Assembly: GCF_937616625.2 (NCBI RefSeq)
Contig: NC_065571.1
Location: 9,550,501-9,614,500 of the forward strand
From: Mercurialis annua
Taxonomy: Eukaryota; Streptophyta; Magnoliopsida; Malpighiales; Euphorbiaceae
Reading direction: 5' to 3'
DNA: 64,000 nt
Shown here piece by piece: positions 22,882 to 33,890 of this stretch; within the stretch, counting starts at the first letter, position 1, and every line of letters starts with the position of its first letter. Made by a program: the position numbers and the translations under genes. The notes below the pieces were generated by a model. The model saw only the letters and a program-made list of their open reading frames with translations, had not been told where the DNA came from and did no database searches.

Positions 22882-23547
22882 GTATGCTGCCATGTCCAGA
22901 TTTTAGAAGGTTGTGAGAGTATAATCTAATCATACGAGTGGGACCTTCTTTCTTACTAAAAAAATGCTTGATAAGTTGGCCAATTCACGGGTATAATTGG
23001 AGCGGTTTCTTACATTAATTTTTTTATTAATTTTATACTTCTAATTTTAAATATGTGTTATATCAATTAATTAGTTATATAATGTTATAGTAAACAAAAT
23101 TAAAATTTATTAAATTTCCTTATTTTTAATAATTATTTTAACTTGAGCCAAGCGAGAGCTTTTATAGTGCGGACATTGTTCAAACTCGAGCATGTGGGCT
23201 GAGTTTGATCTTTGTTAGACTTATTGATATTTAAAATTTTGAGATTGGTTCTCCCTTAGTACATTACCAGTTAAGGTTATGGGTGTAAACGGGCTGAGCC
23301 GAACCCGAGTTAGGATAAAATCGAGCTCGACCTCAAAACTGTTATACATGCTCGAGCTCGAGCTTGAGCTTAGATGAGCTTATATTTTCAAATTCGAGCT
23401 CGACAAATTCTTCGAGGTTCACATCTACATTTTAGAGATACATGCAAATCACACATTACTTGTTGAATGTTTGGATAAGTTTTGTGATAGAACCAAATTA
23501 GCATGAAGGACCACATAAGATTCTATGTAATCTTCGGATAAGTATTG
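22882..23547. other. AT-rich spacer between two solo LTRs
   Basis: No gene. A cluster of GAGCTCG palindromes lies at about 23320-23403. A segment at about 23440-23530 resembles 26590-26690 on the other side of the next solo LTR. Confidence 0.5.
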
Positions 23548-23720
23548 TGTAATATCCCGTAAAATTTTACATTTTTTTACATTTAAATTCCGACATTTTT
23601 CCCGGTCGTTTTGAAGTAATCTCGATATTAGTGGCTTGGTTCGAGTTGTTTGGTTTGGGTGTGATTTATTGGTTTAACCAAGTATTTTTTTTAAATTAAA
23701 AAAAAAAATGAAATTTATTC

Positions 23721-23843
23721 ATTCCCGTTCGGGAATTGGAATTCCCGAACGGGAATCCCCTTTTTTGGGCCTGGTCTCGTTCGAGACCAGGCATTCCCGT
23801 ACGGGAGTCTTGGGCTGAAAAGCCATTCCCGTACGGGAATCAG
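23721..23843. repeat. short-palindrome cluster in the solo LTR
   Basis: Palindromes with 5-10 bp arms and a 2-bp centre: TTCCCGTTCGGGAA, ATTCCCGAACGGGAAT, CATTCCCGTACGGGA and ATTCCCGTACGGGAAT. One has 10-bp arms CCTGGTCTCG/CGAGACCAGG at 23770-23791. Confidence 0.9.
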
Positions 23844-25710
23844 AGCAGTTCTTGGACCCTTCCATCCGGCCCTCTTCGCACTCATTTTCGACCCATCTCC
23901 TCTCGATATTTAAAGTCGACTTCTAAACAGAAAATCTTCACCACTCATCACTGAAACCCTAGCCGTTTTCCGCTTGTCATTTCGCTGAGTATCGAAGCTG
24001 ATATCACCTGCCAAAGATCGCTGTCCGGTAAGTTTTCTGATTTCTTGAATTTCCAGATTTTGCCTTTGAACGTCATTGCGTAATTTGGTTCGTTCTCTCT
24101 CGTTTCTAGATCGAAATCAGAACCGTTTGATTCCAGACGATCTAGACTCACGTATCTACGTTTCCCTACCTCAATTCCGCTGAACGGTACGCCGCCGATC
24201 TCGTTTCAATCGCCGTACGGTTTCCGTTTTAAAGCTTTATAACTTCTGTTTCAGTTTTCTGGTTTCTGCCGTATGCCTTCATCCTCTTTTGGCTTTGTTT
24301 TTGCTTCATTCATGTTGAATCCCTTGGCATGATTGGTGGTTAATAGTTTAAGCTTTCGGATTGAGTTTATTCCATAGTTCCGCTCCTCGATTCGTGTTGT
24401 CGTTTTTGCATGATGGTTACTGTTAACGTTTTTAATGTTTGGTTATTTGCCTAAGTTGAGTTTCTGGGTTGGTGTTATGCCCTTTGATTATGCTCTAGTT
24501 GGTTTATGATCTTAAGTATGTTTGTGATTAAAAGTTATAGGTTCAGTTTTTGCAATTGATTTCCTTAGGCATAGGCGGGCTGCTCCTTATTTGAACAAGG
24601 AAGATGATGGCTTAATAGCCACTTTAGCCACCAAGTTATTTTGCTTAAATAAAATCAATCCTTTAAGTTTAACTTTAACTAATAACTTGGGTTTTATTTT
24701 GAATATAAATTAAATAGTGGAAATGATAGATAATCATAAATTAAGTTAATATAATTACTCGGGTAATTATATTGGTTTTCAAATGTCGTTTTGTCAAAAG
24801 TTGGCTAAATTACAATTTAGCCCCTAAACTTATTTTATAATTTAATTAAATGGATTCTTGGTTGGTTACTTCATATTTTATCTTAATTATAAAACAAGAG
24901 CTAATAATCGAGTTTGAATATCAAATTGGCTAAATTACAATTTAGTCCCTAATTGGCAAAAGTACAGTTTAGTCCCTTATTGGTTAAAGTGCAATTTAGT
25001 CCCTAAACTTTTATTTGACTTATATGATTAAGTTTTTGTGGTTGTAACTTGGGTTACTTGAAATTGAAGTTATTGAGTTCCGCTTTTAAATTGGATTATT
25101 ATTTTGTTAAATTATTTTATAAATATACACTTGGGTTTATATTTGATAAACGTTTGGAATCGGGTTAGACTTGGGTCGCCCGACGAGTGAGGCTAGCTTG
25201 GTAGTTTTTGATAACTCGGCTAACCCACTATTTGGAAATTATTTATTATTTAAAGTTATTAAATAATATTTATAAATTGGATTTTAAGCGGGAACTCAAT
25301 AGACTTATATTAATTGGGCTTTATTACCTTTTGGATATATTTGTGTTACGTTGGGTTGTTATTACTACGTGTTAATTGTGCTAGTCTTATGTGGTGTCTA
25401 GTACTCTCTAGAGTTAGGGTCTGATTTTAATAATTATTTTATTTGTCTAGACTCGTCTACTGTTCGTGCTTCAGAGGCGAACCAGAGTTAGTGCTTGCCG
25501 GTATTTCACGCGGATTAGCAAGCAGTGAGTTTATATTTACTATTTACCGCTTTATTAAGTAAATTGTTATTTTAATATTAAATATATATACTGTACGTAT
25601 ATTTCGAACTGTTTTTATATTATGACTCTTAGTTGGAACGTGCTACCTAATGGGCATCATTAGGACTGCGTGCGCACCGGTATTGATCTGGGTAAGGTAT
25701 TTATGGAAAT

Positions 25711-25830
25711 GTGGTAACTCGGTGTGAGCATAGCTCTCGGGACCAGGTAGAGTAACTCGGTGTAGCTCAGCTCTCGGGACTCTGGTATAAGTGTGGTCAG
25801 TGGTAACTCGGTGTAGCTCAGCTCTCGGGA
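25711..25830 (+). repeat. triplicated 30-40 bp motif in the solo LTR
   Basis: The text GTAACTCGGTG...CTCTCGGGAC occurs three times with unequal spacers. Confidence 0.8.
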
Positions 25831-26427
25831 CCAGACCTATTGGATTATGATTATTATTTAGAATTGTGGATTAGGGTTCCAACTATTATCCGTAATATCG
25901 TTATTAAATGTTTTAAACGTTTTAAAGGTTTTCCACTTAATAAATGTAGATAGTGGTATGAACTCATCTCAGTATATCTGACCCCGTTGTTTTCCCAATT
26001 TTCCCAGGGTTATGATCTGAGAGAGTCGGGTGATCTCCGCATTTACTTTTCCTCGGAGGTTCCATTTATTTTGATAATCTGTCAAACTATTTTATTCTTA
26101 GACCGCAGTAGTTGACTAGACGTCTTTACTATTATTACAGTTGTTTTGTCGGATTGGTTCGACTGGTTATATTGCTTTGGCATGTTATATTATTATATCG
26201 GTTTATGACAAATCTATTTTTGACTTAGAATTAAATATGTATGTTATATTAATTGTTGATTATTATAACTGCTAGTTTAGGCTGACGTCTCGGTTGCCCC
26301 CGAGCATTGGTTTTCTGCAGGTTTATGTGTTTACGCTTTATATGGGAGGCTAGCTACGGGTTTCGGTACTACATTACCCATACCCTAGCGTCGGTCGCGA
26401 TTCATGAAAATGGGTCGTGACATATTG

Positions 26428-27134
26428 CCCGGATCATGAAACCCAGAATCCAAGCTGCAAAGTTTAGGCCATCCATAGGGCGTAAACGCTCAATAACACG
26501 GTTAACCACAAAAGTAGAGATTCAGATTTCCTGCATCAATCCCATGCTCTAACGACAAAATATGTTTTCTGATGTTACATTACATTGGTACATGCAAATT
26601 GTACATTAATTGCCGACAAAAGTATGTGATAAAACCATGTCAGTGTGAAGAACCACATAAAATTCTCTAATACATACGAGACTTCTACCGTGCCATCTGC
26701 GTCTGACACAAATTTTCTAACATGATAGAAAGGCCAGCTTGGCCTAAAATATAGAATGTGCACATTATCAACATGGCGATCAGAAGAAAGATTTAACAGT
26801 AAGTAGGTTGGCTATTTAAACCATCTTATGGCAAAATTCTAAGACTCTTTTTTATCTCTTATTTTACATTTGTCTTTTTTTTTATTTATCTCTCTTCTTT
26901 CTACTACTAAATGGTGACTTGACCATTGGGTAAATGGCTATGAATTCTTTTCGGGGTTCTTTTTATTTTTCATTATCAGTTGACTATGCTGAAGTAGATC
27001 TATCTCGAAGGTTTGGTGATTCATCATTAGCCCTATAATTATTTTATAAAAATAAATTTTTGAAAAATAAATTCTATAAAAATTAAAAATTTAGTTGAAG
27101 ACATTACTGCATAAACCCCAAAAAAAGAAAAGAA
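26428..27134. other. intergenic, no gene seen
   Basis: Contains the diverged second copy (about 26590-26690) of the segment seen left of the solo LTR. No coding frame with recognisable content. Confidence 0.5.
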
Positions 27135-27358
27135 GGCCGATAATCATCCAGGCTTCTTGACTTTTAGATCCTCAGTTTTCATAAGTTTCAATTTATTCAA
27201 TAAATTTCCCGATTTTGTATTTTGAGGCCAATAAATACCCTACTGTCCATTTTAAACTAGCACCGTTAAAACATTGCTGAAATGGCATTTAAAAAAAAAA
27301 GCAAGCAATATACACATAATCAACTCCACATCATTTGACACATCATCTAAAAAAACTG

Positions 27359-28329
27359 GCTAGTAATCACCCGTGACCCTTAACCTTTAGAGCTAAGTGC
27401 ACAAAACCCCCTGATGTTTAAAAACGGACGCTAAACTCCCTGATTTTTGTATCAGCGCTCACTAAACCTCCTGAAGACAAATACCACTGGCGCCATCTTT
27501 TCTGGTCAACTGGCATTCTTAAAAAAAAAAAATTGACGGCGCCACATCATCTGACACGTCATCAAACACTAAAAAAAAATTAAAATACCCAAAATACCCC
27601 AACTCAATCCATCCAACTCAATTCAACCCAACTTAATACAACCCGGCTCAATCTAACCTAAACTATTCGGCCAACCTATCAACCACCAACCTGACCACCG
27701 TTGCCAGCCGACACCGCCGGAAAATTTTCCGGTCATCTTCCCCAAGTTAACGATGACAAGAAAATTTTCTAGTCATCCAAAAGTGAACAGATCCACCGGA
27801 TCTGTTCCTCAAGAGAGGAACAAGATGAACATATCCGGCGATCTGTTCCTCAAGAACAGATCCGACGATCTATTCCTTAAGAACAAATCCGTATGGAAGA
27901 TGACCGGAAAATTTTCGGGTCATCTTCAAACCGGAGAAGATGACCGGAAAATTTTCCGACAGTGGTTGGGTGGCGACGGTGGTCGGATGGGGGTAGTGGT
28001 CCGGTCGGTTGTTGGGTTAGTCTTTTGATATAGATTAGAGTGGGTTTTTTTTTTTTGTCTTTTTCTAAATTAAATTAGGGATATTTTGGGTGTTTAGAAT
28101 TTTTATGATATTTTGCTGACATGGCAGATGATGTGACAGTGTTGGGTTTTTTTTTAAGAATGTCAGTTGACCAGAAAATACGGCGCCAGGGGTACTTTGG
28201 TTATATTTAGGGCTTAGGGGGTTTTGTGAGCGGCAACACAAGATCAGGGGGTTTAGCGTCCGTTTTTAAACATTAGGGGGTTTTGTACACTTAGCCCTAA
28301 AGGTCAGGGGTCATGGGTGATTATTAGCC
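27359..28329. mobile_element. nested TIR element with internal palindromes
   Basis: The ends GGCTAGTAATCACCCGTGAC and, reverse-complemented, GGCTAATAATCACCCATGAC match and continue inward through GCTAAGTG(C/T)ACAAAACC and AAAAACGGACGCTAAAC. The target duplication is not clear. The centre carries a palindrome cluster (27717-27968) in place of coding sequence. Confidence 0.72.
27717..27968. repeat. short-palindrome cluster in the nested TIR element
   Basis: It includes CCGGAAAATTTTCCGG (27717-27732), paired arms AACAGATCC/GGATCTGTT, GTTCCTC/GAGGAAC and GATCTGTTC/GAACAGATC, and further CCGGAAAATTTTC copies near 27914 and 27945. The open frame across it (27753-28028) is a by-product. Confidence 0.85.
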
Positions 28330-28591
28330 AAAAACACTCTTTTTTAAAAAAAAAAAACTAAAATTCCCTCAAAAACTTGAAATTAAAATTTCTAAAATTC
28401 TAAATTCGACCACTCCTTCACCTGCCACATTCACCACCCACTTCGGCCGCCACCCTTTCATTTGTTGTCGCTGCCGGCCCACTCTTGCCGCCCCTGATGA
28501 GGACGAAATCATGGTGGTTAGAGGATGACCCCGGATCAATGCGGCAGAGGTTGGAGTAGAGTAGGCGACACATGTTGTTTTTTTATTTATT

Positions 28592-28939
28592 GGCCAAATG
28601 TTGTAAAAAGGCCAAACCTTTCATAAAAGTTTCACAAAAGTCCTGACCTTTCAATTTTGTCGATTTTGGCCAAAAATTGATTATTTGGTTTCACAAAAAT
28701 CCTGACCTTTCAATTTTGTCGATTTTGGCCAAAAATGGATTATTTGGTTTCACAAAAGTTCTGACCTTTCAATATTTGGCAATGGCACATAGGCGTCACA
28801 TAGGCAAATTGAAATCAAATTGAGAGTTGGCCACAATTGAAACCAAATAATTTGTTTTTGGCCAAAATCGATAAAATTGAAAGGTCAGGACTTTTGTGAA
28901 ACTTTTATAAAAGGTTGGGCCTTTTTAAGACATTTGGCC
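28592..28939. mobile_element. Mutator-like MITE, nested
   Basis: A 348-bp element with ends GGCCAAATGTTGTAAAAAGG and, reverse-complemented, GGCCAAATGTCTTAAAAAGG; the arms match for about 75 bp. Perfect 9-bp target duplication TTATTTATT (28583-28591 and 28940-28948). Inside, a unit of about 60 bp starting TTTCACAAAA(G/A)T is repeated about 2.5 times. Confidence 0.92.
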
Positions 28940-29260
28940 TTATTTATTCAATCAAATTTTAGTATTTTTTATTTTTAATTAAATTTTAAAATTTTAATTT
29001 TAGCCTTTTAATGATATTTTTAATTTTTTACACTTTTAAAATTTTTTGATGATGTGTCAGATAATGTAGAGTTAATTGTGTGTGTATTATGTTATTTTTT
29101 ATTTCTTTTAAGTGCCACATTATTAAATTTTAGTTTTAGTTTAAAATGAACAGTAGAGGGTTCACCGACTTCAAAATCAAAATTGTATTGACCGAAATTG
29201 AAACTCCGGAATTTATGGACCTAAGGTTCAAAAGTGAGGAATCGTAGATGATTATTGAGC

Positions 29261-29859
29261 AAATTACTATGACACCCTTCACACTTTTGTTTTTGTCAAC
29301 GATTTAGTCCTTGCATTTATTTCGGATGTTAGTCAACGAAATCAACGAAACTATATGGTCCCCCACTTTAGTTTTTCTCAACGATTTCATACCTCACTTT
29401 TGTTTTGTCAACGATTTCGTTCCTCAAGTTTGAAACTTAATTTATCCCTAAATCCGTTGACTAACACTAGAAATGGATGGAGGGACTAAACCATTGACAC
29501 AAGCAAAAATGAGAGACCATATAATTTAGTTTCCAAATAAAAGGGATTAAAGTGTAGATTATATCAAATATGAAGGACCTCATAGTAATTTCCTCATGAT
29601 TATTAGTCAAAAACCAAGCACTGTTACTGTTTGGTTTAACCAGAAATAAACTAACATTAACAGCTCCATTATTCCCGTTAGAGTAGAATTTTGTGAAAGT
29701 TGACCGTTCTTTGCAAATAAAGACACAAAACAAAACCACTTTGGAACAAGTGAGATTTTCTTTTTGTTTAAAAATAGATTAGATAATAGATTTTGCTGTC
29801 CTTGAAGGCGACATTATCTCTTCACTGCCCGTGCTGATTACCCCATCAAACTTTTTTTA
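29261..29859. other. intergenic repeat remnant
   Basis: The ends AAATTACTATGA at 29261 and its inverted match near 29580-29591 suggest a worn TIR element of about 330 bp, but I see no convincing target duplication. No gene. Confidence 0.35.
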
Positions 29860-31090
29860 ATTCCCAAATATTCCAAAAACTGTTTACTGGGTTTCTTCAT
29901 TCTCTTGTTTTAGGTCAGATTCATTGCTGTATTCTTCAAAAACTTTAGCTTTCTTGCTCAACATTTTCATTTCAGTGGCTTTCTTGCTTCTGGGTAATGC
30001 TCTTCTGCTCACAAATCTATTTTTTTATGTGTATTTGGTTCTTTATTGGCTTCATCACATGTTAGTTCATGAGGTTTTAATGATAAAAAAATGAAATTGA
30101 TGGTCTTGGTTTAGATTTAATTGTGGTTATTGGGTATGTTTGTAATGATGCTTTTGATGAGACTTTTTACAATTTTCTTGATGACATTTTGGTGATATTA
30201 GTGTCTGATTTGTTTGTTACTATTACTGGATTATGGTCTATTTTAGACTTTTTGTTTGATGACTTTGATTTCAAGTGATTTTCCTTTGTGTTTTTGGAGT
30301 CAATACAGTCTCTTATGTTTTGATAAATGGTTTGTGCATTTCATGTTAATGCAGCTACTTGGAAATCTATTCCTGTGTGAATGTTTGAGATTTAGGTTGT
30401 GGATAATTGTTGGTGTAAAGGAAGCCTCTGACTGGTTGATTGCTATTTGATCAAAGTTTCCAATCTAAGTTGACCGTATAATATGTTGCACGGAAACTTA
30501 TCAAGTTCTTTGTTTCATCGTTTAGTTTTTGTTTCTAGAAATGATTATTGAAATCTTGAAAGAAATATCATTTTGACATTTTTTATTTCAGCATTTTTCG
30601 GTTACGACATTTTTGTTTCCGTGCAATATAAGTAATACTCGAAAATGGTAAGGAATAGATTTCTGCTAGATTGGTAGTCTTGGTCTCACTGCATCTTTAT
30701 TGAACCTTTTTGTTAGTGAACACACCATTTGTATTTGTAATTGTGAAAAAGAAGATGCTCATCACAATGAGTGCACTTTGTCTGATTACTTTCTTCATTT
30801 CTAGAGTCTGTTATATTCATAAACCTTTCTTAATTATTATCCAGCATTAGGATCACATAATTTGGCGTACACGTTTCTGTAAGCTCGTGCTTTGACTTAC
30901 ATGCTTCATTTAAAGTTCATGATGAACTCTACTGTGAAAAATTTACTTTATATTTTGGCTAAAAGGGTGTAATCTACATCTGGTTGCAGGTGGTATTGCA
31001 TAAAAGGCCTGCAAATTCGTTACTAGATATTAGCCTCTACAAACTTGCAATTCTAAGAACTGTTCTGGTTTAAGAAGAGCTCATACAGAC
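29860..31090 (+). other. probable 5' UTR with a long intron
   Basis: A plausible leader exon ends at a donor GGG/GTAATG (intron from 29994) and resumes after TGGTTGCAG at 30990, 101 bp before the start codon of the gene at 31091. The transcription start is not defined. Confidence 0.45.
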
Positions 31091-31585
31091 ATGGTTCAGA
31101 AACTAGAAGCTATGAAGGGCGGTGGCGGATCCATCAGGGTGGGGACCACAGGAAAAATCAGCGCCCTGATGACAAGGGAACTGGAATCCATTAAAACTGC
31201 TCCACAGACGTCGCTGTCTCATCAAGATAGACCTAAGACTGTTCCTGTCTCAGTTCCCTGTAGTACGAGCACTCCTAAAAGACAGGCAAGAAAGTCATTA
31301 GATGAAGCAAGCAGCAGTGGAAGTAGCAGTACCATGAATCGTAGAAGCCCTGAAACACCCCGAAAAGTGAAAAGCTACGGTAAAACCACCCATCGAATAC
31401 CAATGCTCCGTTCCGAGAATGTCACATTGGATAGAACCCCTAGTAGGGAAAAAACAAACAAGAAACTTAACATTGTTGAAGTTGTCGATATAAGATGCGG
31501 TCACCCGGATAAAGCGTGGGCTAGCCCTATAACAAGCAAACTCAAGAAGCTTAGTTTCTCAAAGCTATCTCAAAGCATTGTCTAA
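31091..31585 (+). CDS. uncharacterised small basic plant protein (convergent pair, member 1)
   Basis: A single-exon 164-residue frame, rich in Ser, Thr, Lys and Arg. The N-terminal block IRVGTTGKISALMTRELESI and the C-terminal block VEVVDIRCGHPDKAWASPIT look conserved in type. The central part (about 45-110) is low-complexity with many basic and Pro residues. No signal peptide or membrane segment is seen, so a nuclear or cytosolic place is possible but unproven. It starts at an ATG after a probable 5' UTR intron. The last 21 coding bases overlap the end of the opposite-strand frame at 31565-31966, whose N-terminal block is similar. I do not know its function. Confidence 0.7.
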   Translation: MVQKLEAMKGGGGSIRVGTTGKISALMTRELESIKTAPQTSLSHQDRPKTVPVSVPCSTSTPKRQARKSLDEASSSGSSSTMNRRSPETPRKVKSYGKTTHRIPMLRSENVTLDRTPSREKTNKKLNIVEVVDIRCGHPDKAWASPITSKLKKLSFSKLSQSIV

Positions 31586-31966
31586 CCTTTGCAAGTTCTT
31601 GACTTCAGATTTCAGGTTCTTGTAACCGAACCCCGATACCCCAATAGGCCGGTTGTTTTCCGACACTTCCACCATAGAGCAAATGCTTGGTAGAAGCTTG
31701 CTGCCTCCTTTCTTTTTCATTTTTGGGTTTGTTATCACCGATCCAAGAGAGGCTTTCAACTGACTGTCCGTTGAAGCCACTCCAGAAGTCCGGAACTCAG
31801 GTTTGTGTGAGCTCTCTCGATAGCCAGGGCCTGATTCAATCTGGCTGAAATATCTGATTTCTTGCATTATAAGGGAACCAACGGTGCCTCTAGTGCCGAT
31901 TTCCACAGGACCCTGTTCCGCCATGTCTTCAGGTAATTTTGTGGCTATTGTGTTGGATTTAGTCAT
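31565..31966 (-). CDS. uncharacterised small plant protein (convergent pair, member 2)
   Basis: A minus-strand frame of 133 residues from the ATG at 31966. The frame is open to 32023 (152 residues), and another possible start is 31924. It contains VEIGTRGTVGSLIMQEIRYF, similar in layout to the IRVGTTGKISALMTREL block of the plus-strand neighbour, and a C-terminal block LLPSICSMVEVSENNRP. This wording is typical of a plant-only family without known role. The similar blocks suggest the two genes are distant relatives arranged tail to tail. It could also be only an antisense frame within the neighbour's 3' UTR, but the conserved-looking block argues against that. Confidence 0.6.
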   Translation of the reverse strand: MTKSNTIATKLPEDMAEQGPVEIGTRGTVGSLIMQEIRYFSQIESGPGYRESSHKPEFRTSGVASTDSQLKASLGSVITNPKMKKKGGSKLLPSICSMVEVSENNRPIGVSGFGYKNLKSEVKNLQRLDNALR

Positions 31967-32023
31967 GTTTTGCTGGTTCAGGGGGAGGAATTGGTATAAG
32001 ATCTTGATTTTTTTTATTGTCAT

Positions 32024-32509
32024 GAGTTCTCTATGTGAACATCATAGCACTAGATTTGTGATGCTTTAATAGACAAGAAGGTGACATGTTTATTGCATTC
32101 ATGTGCTTGTTGTTAATACATTGAATTGGCTAACCACTATTCTTTTTCTTCTTTTATAACTTCATGGTTCTGATTCACATGATATTGGTGTTATAGATTG
32201 TTAATTTGTTTCTTGATAATGTTATAGATTGCTAATTATGTGAGATTATCTGCATAATTACATCAAATTAAGTGTTTTTGACCATAACATCATACCTCAC
32301 TTCCCAGTTTGTGTCAATTTGATGATGTGAGATTTATAAAGTGGGGCACCTTATTTCTTGTCTAATTTTAGTAGGCTGTTACTCTCTTTTCATTTCTTGA
32401 ATCTCAAGGGAAGATAAAGGAAATAGTGTATGGTCTTGTTTGGTGCATCAACTTGAGTGCTTTTTAGGCATGGAGGTAGGCACTTGTTTTATTCAGAAAA
32501 AGATAATAA
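32024..32509. other. intergenic, no gene seen
   Basis: Likely promoter side of the minus-strand gene at 31565-31966; AT-rich with no recognised feature. Confidence 0.4.
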
Positions 32510-32518
32510 TAATAATTA

Positions 32519-32813
32519 GGGATAATGTTAAATAAATTCATAAACGTTTTCTCAATTTAATCACTAACTTTAAAACGTCTCAATTATATACATAAAGTTT
32601 CATTTTTTCTCAATTTGTTGTATATGCTGACGTGTCACTCCGTGTGATTTTACTGAGGTTGAGATCATTTTTGATAGCTACGTCATCATATTATGACCTC
32701 GTAAATGGAATTAAAAAAATTGAAATTTCCTCCATACAATTGTGATGTTTTAAAATTCGTGATTAAATTGAGAAAACAAGTATAATTTATGATTTTTTTT
32801 ATAACATTACCCC
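32519..32813. mobile_element. Mutator-like MITE
   Basis: A 295-bp element with ends GGGATAATGTTA and, reverse-complemented, GGGGTAATGTTA; the arms share CTCAATTTAATCAC. Perfect 9-bp target duplication TAATAATTA (32510-32518 and 32814-32822). Confidence 0.92.
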
Positions 32814-32822
32814 TAATAATTA

Positions 32823-33890
32823 TGATAAAATTGTTTGTTGTGAAGGATCATGAAAAATGGCAATTTTCAAATTATGGTATTTTTTTGTGACAGTTGATTT
32901 GCCTAGCGAAGATGTAAATGTTGAAACTAAAAACGCCAAAATGAAAAGAATCAAATGATATTTTTTATATGATTATATTATATATAGAGAGCTTTTGAGT
33001 TTCAGAAGTGTTCATAAAAATTGAAACGAAGCTTCGAAATATAGTACTCGGAATCTTTTGTCGCAATTTCAGCCCTCATTATTTATTGTTAGTATATTTG
33101 TTTTATTATTAGTGCGTCACCATTTTTTTATAGAGCCAACATGTGTGGACTAGACGGATTTCTGCTAAGATCGTGTGATTAATTTCTCTCACAAGCGTCA
33201 AAATCCCCTCTCCAATAATTTTTTTAAAAAGGTATAAGTTTCTCTCAATTAGGTTGATCATTTAAAGGAATAAATTTCTTTTAAATGCCTCATATGCCAT
33301 GTCTCCCAGTACTTTTCAATTGGGCAGATCATTTAAAACTGTGTTTATTGTTGATGTTAGATGAGTGTTTAATACTTGTAAGTTGTAACCCATTTGCTGC
33401 TAAATTACAACTGTTTCACCTTATAGTTTGAATGTGTCACCTAACTTCATCATAACAAATTTTGACAATGAATTCTGGCAACATAAAAAGCTGTCTGTTA
33501 GTATCTCTTAATTCTTCTATGGCATAGAAAATATCCTGTGTTTGTACCTTTTCTTTTACTAATTTTGTTAAATACATCTTATATATATACCAAATTAATT
33601 TTATATATTTATAACTTTAACCGATATGTGGAAATAGGAAGTTGACAGTAAGACCGGTTGGTTTTTTGAATTGAAATAATTATATCCAAAACGTATCTTG
33701 TCTTGATTCGTCTGTTAGAAACGATAAACTCAGTAGCCTCAATAGAATTAGAGTTTGAATACAATTGTCCGAACTCGCTACATTGACGGATCAAATTGTT
33801 TCAATATTATTTTTTGGAACATATTCGTTAAAATTGTCAAAGTTACTACTATGTAAAATCATTTAGGCTATACATATGTGTAATTCTTAA
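32823..33890. other. intergenic, no gene seen
   Basis: AT-rich stretch with only short frames lacking motifs. Confidence 0.5.

Larger units (their letters stand above)
23548..26422 (+). mobile_element. solo LTR of a Ty3/Gypsy (Tekay-like) element
   Basis: A 2875-bp LTR starting TGTAATATCCCGTAAAATTT and ending GGGTCGTGACA, with perfect 5-bp target duplication TATTG (23543-23547 and 26423-26427). Its ends and blocks such as GGAACGTGCTACCTA and GCTACGGGTTTCGG resemble the 2.3-kb LTRs at 43041 and 63155, so it belongs to a sister family. No internal coding region remains. A palindrome cluster is at 23721-23843, a TTTAG(T/C)CCCTAA repeat cluster at 24800-25010, and three copies of a TAACTCGGTGTAGCTCAG-like repeat at 25711-25830. 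Confidence 0.9.
27135..29260. mobile_element. old composite TIR element with two nested insertions
   Basis: The left arm starting GGCCGATAATCATC and the reverse complement of the right arm starting GCTCAATAATCATC match over about 200 bp. The match includes CTACTGTCCATTTTAAACTA-like and CATCATTTGACACATCATC-like blocks. No target duplication is visible, so the insertion is old. Two other elements sit inside: 27359-28329 and 28592-28939. No transposase is present. Confidence 0.7.

Noticed and set aside
27753..28028. 91-codon frame with repeated DLFLKN blocks
   Set aside because: Produced by the palindrome cluster of the nested TIR element.
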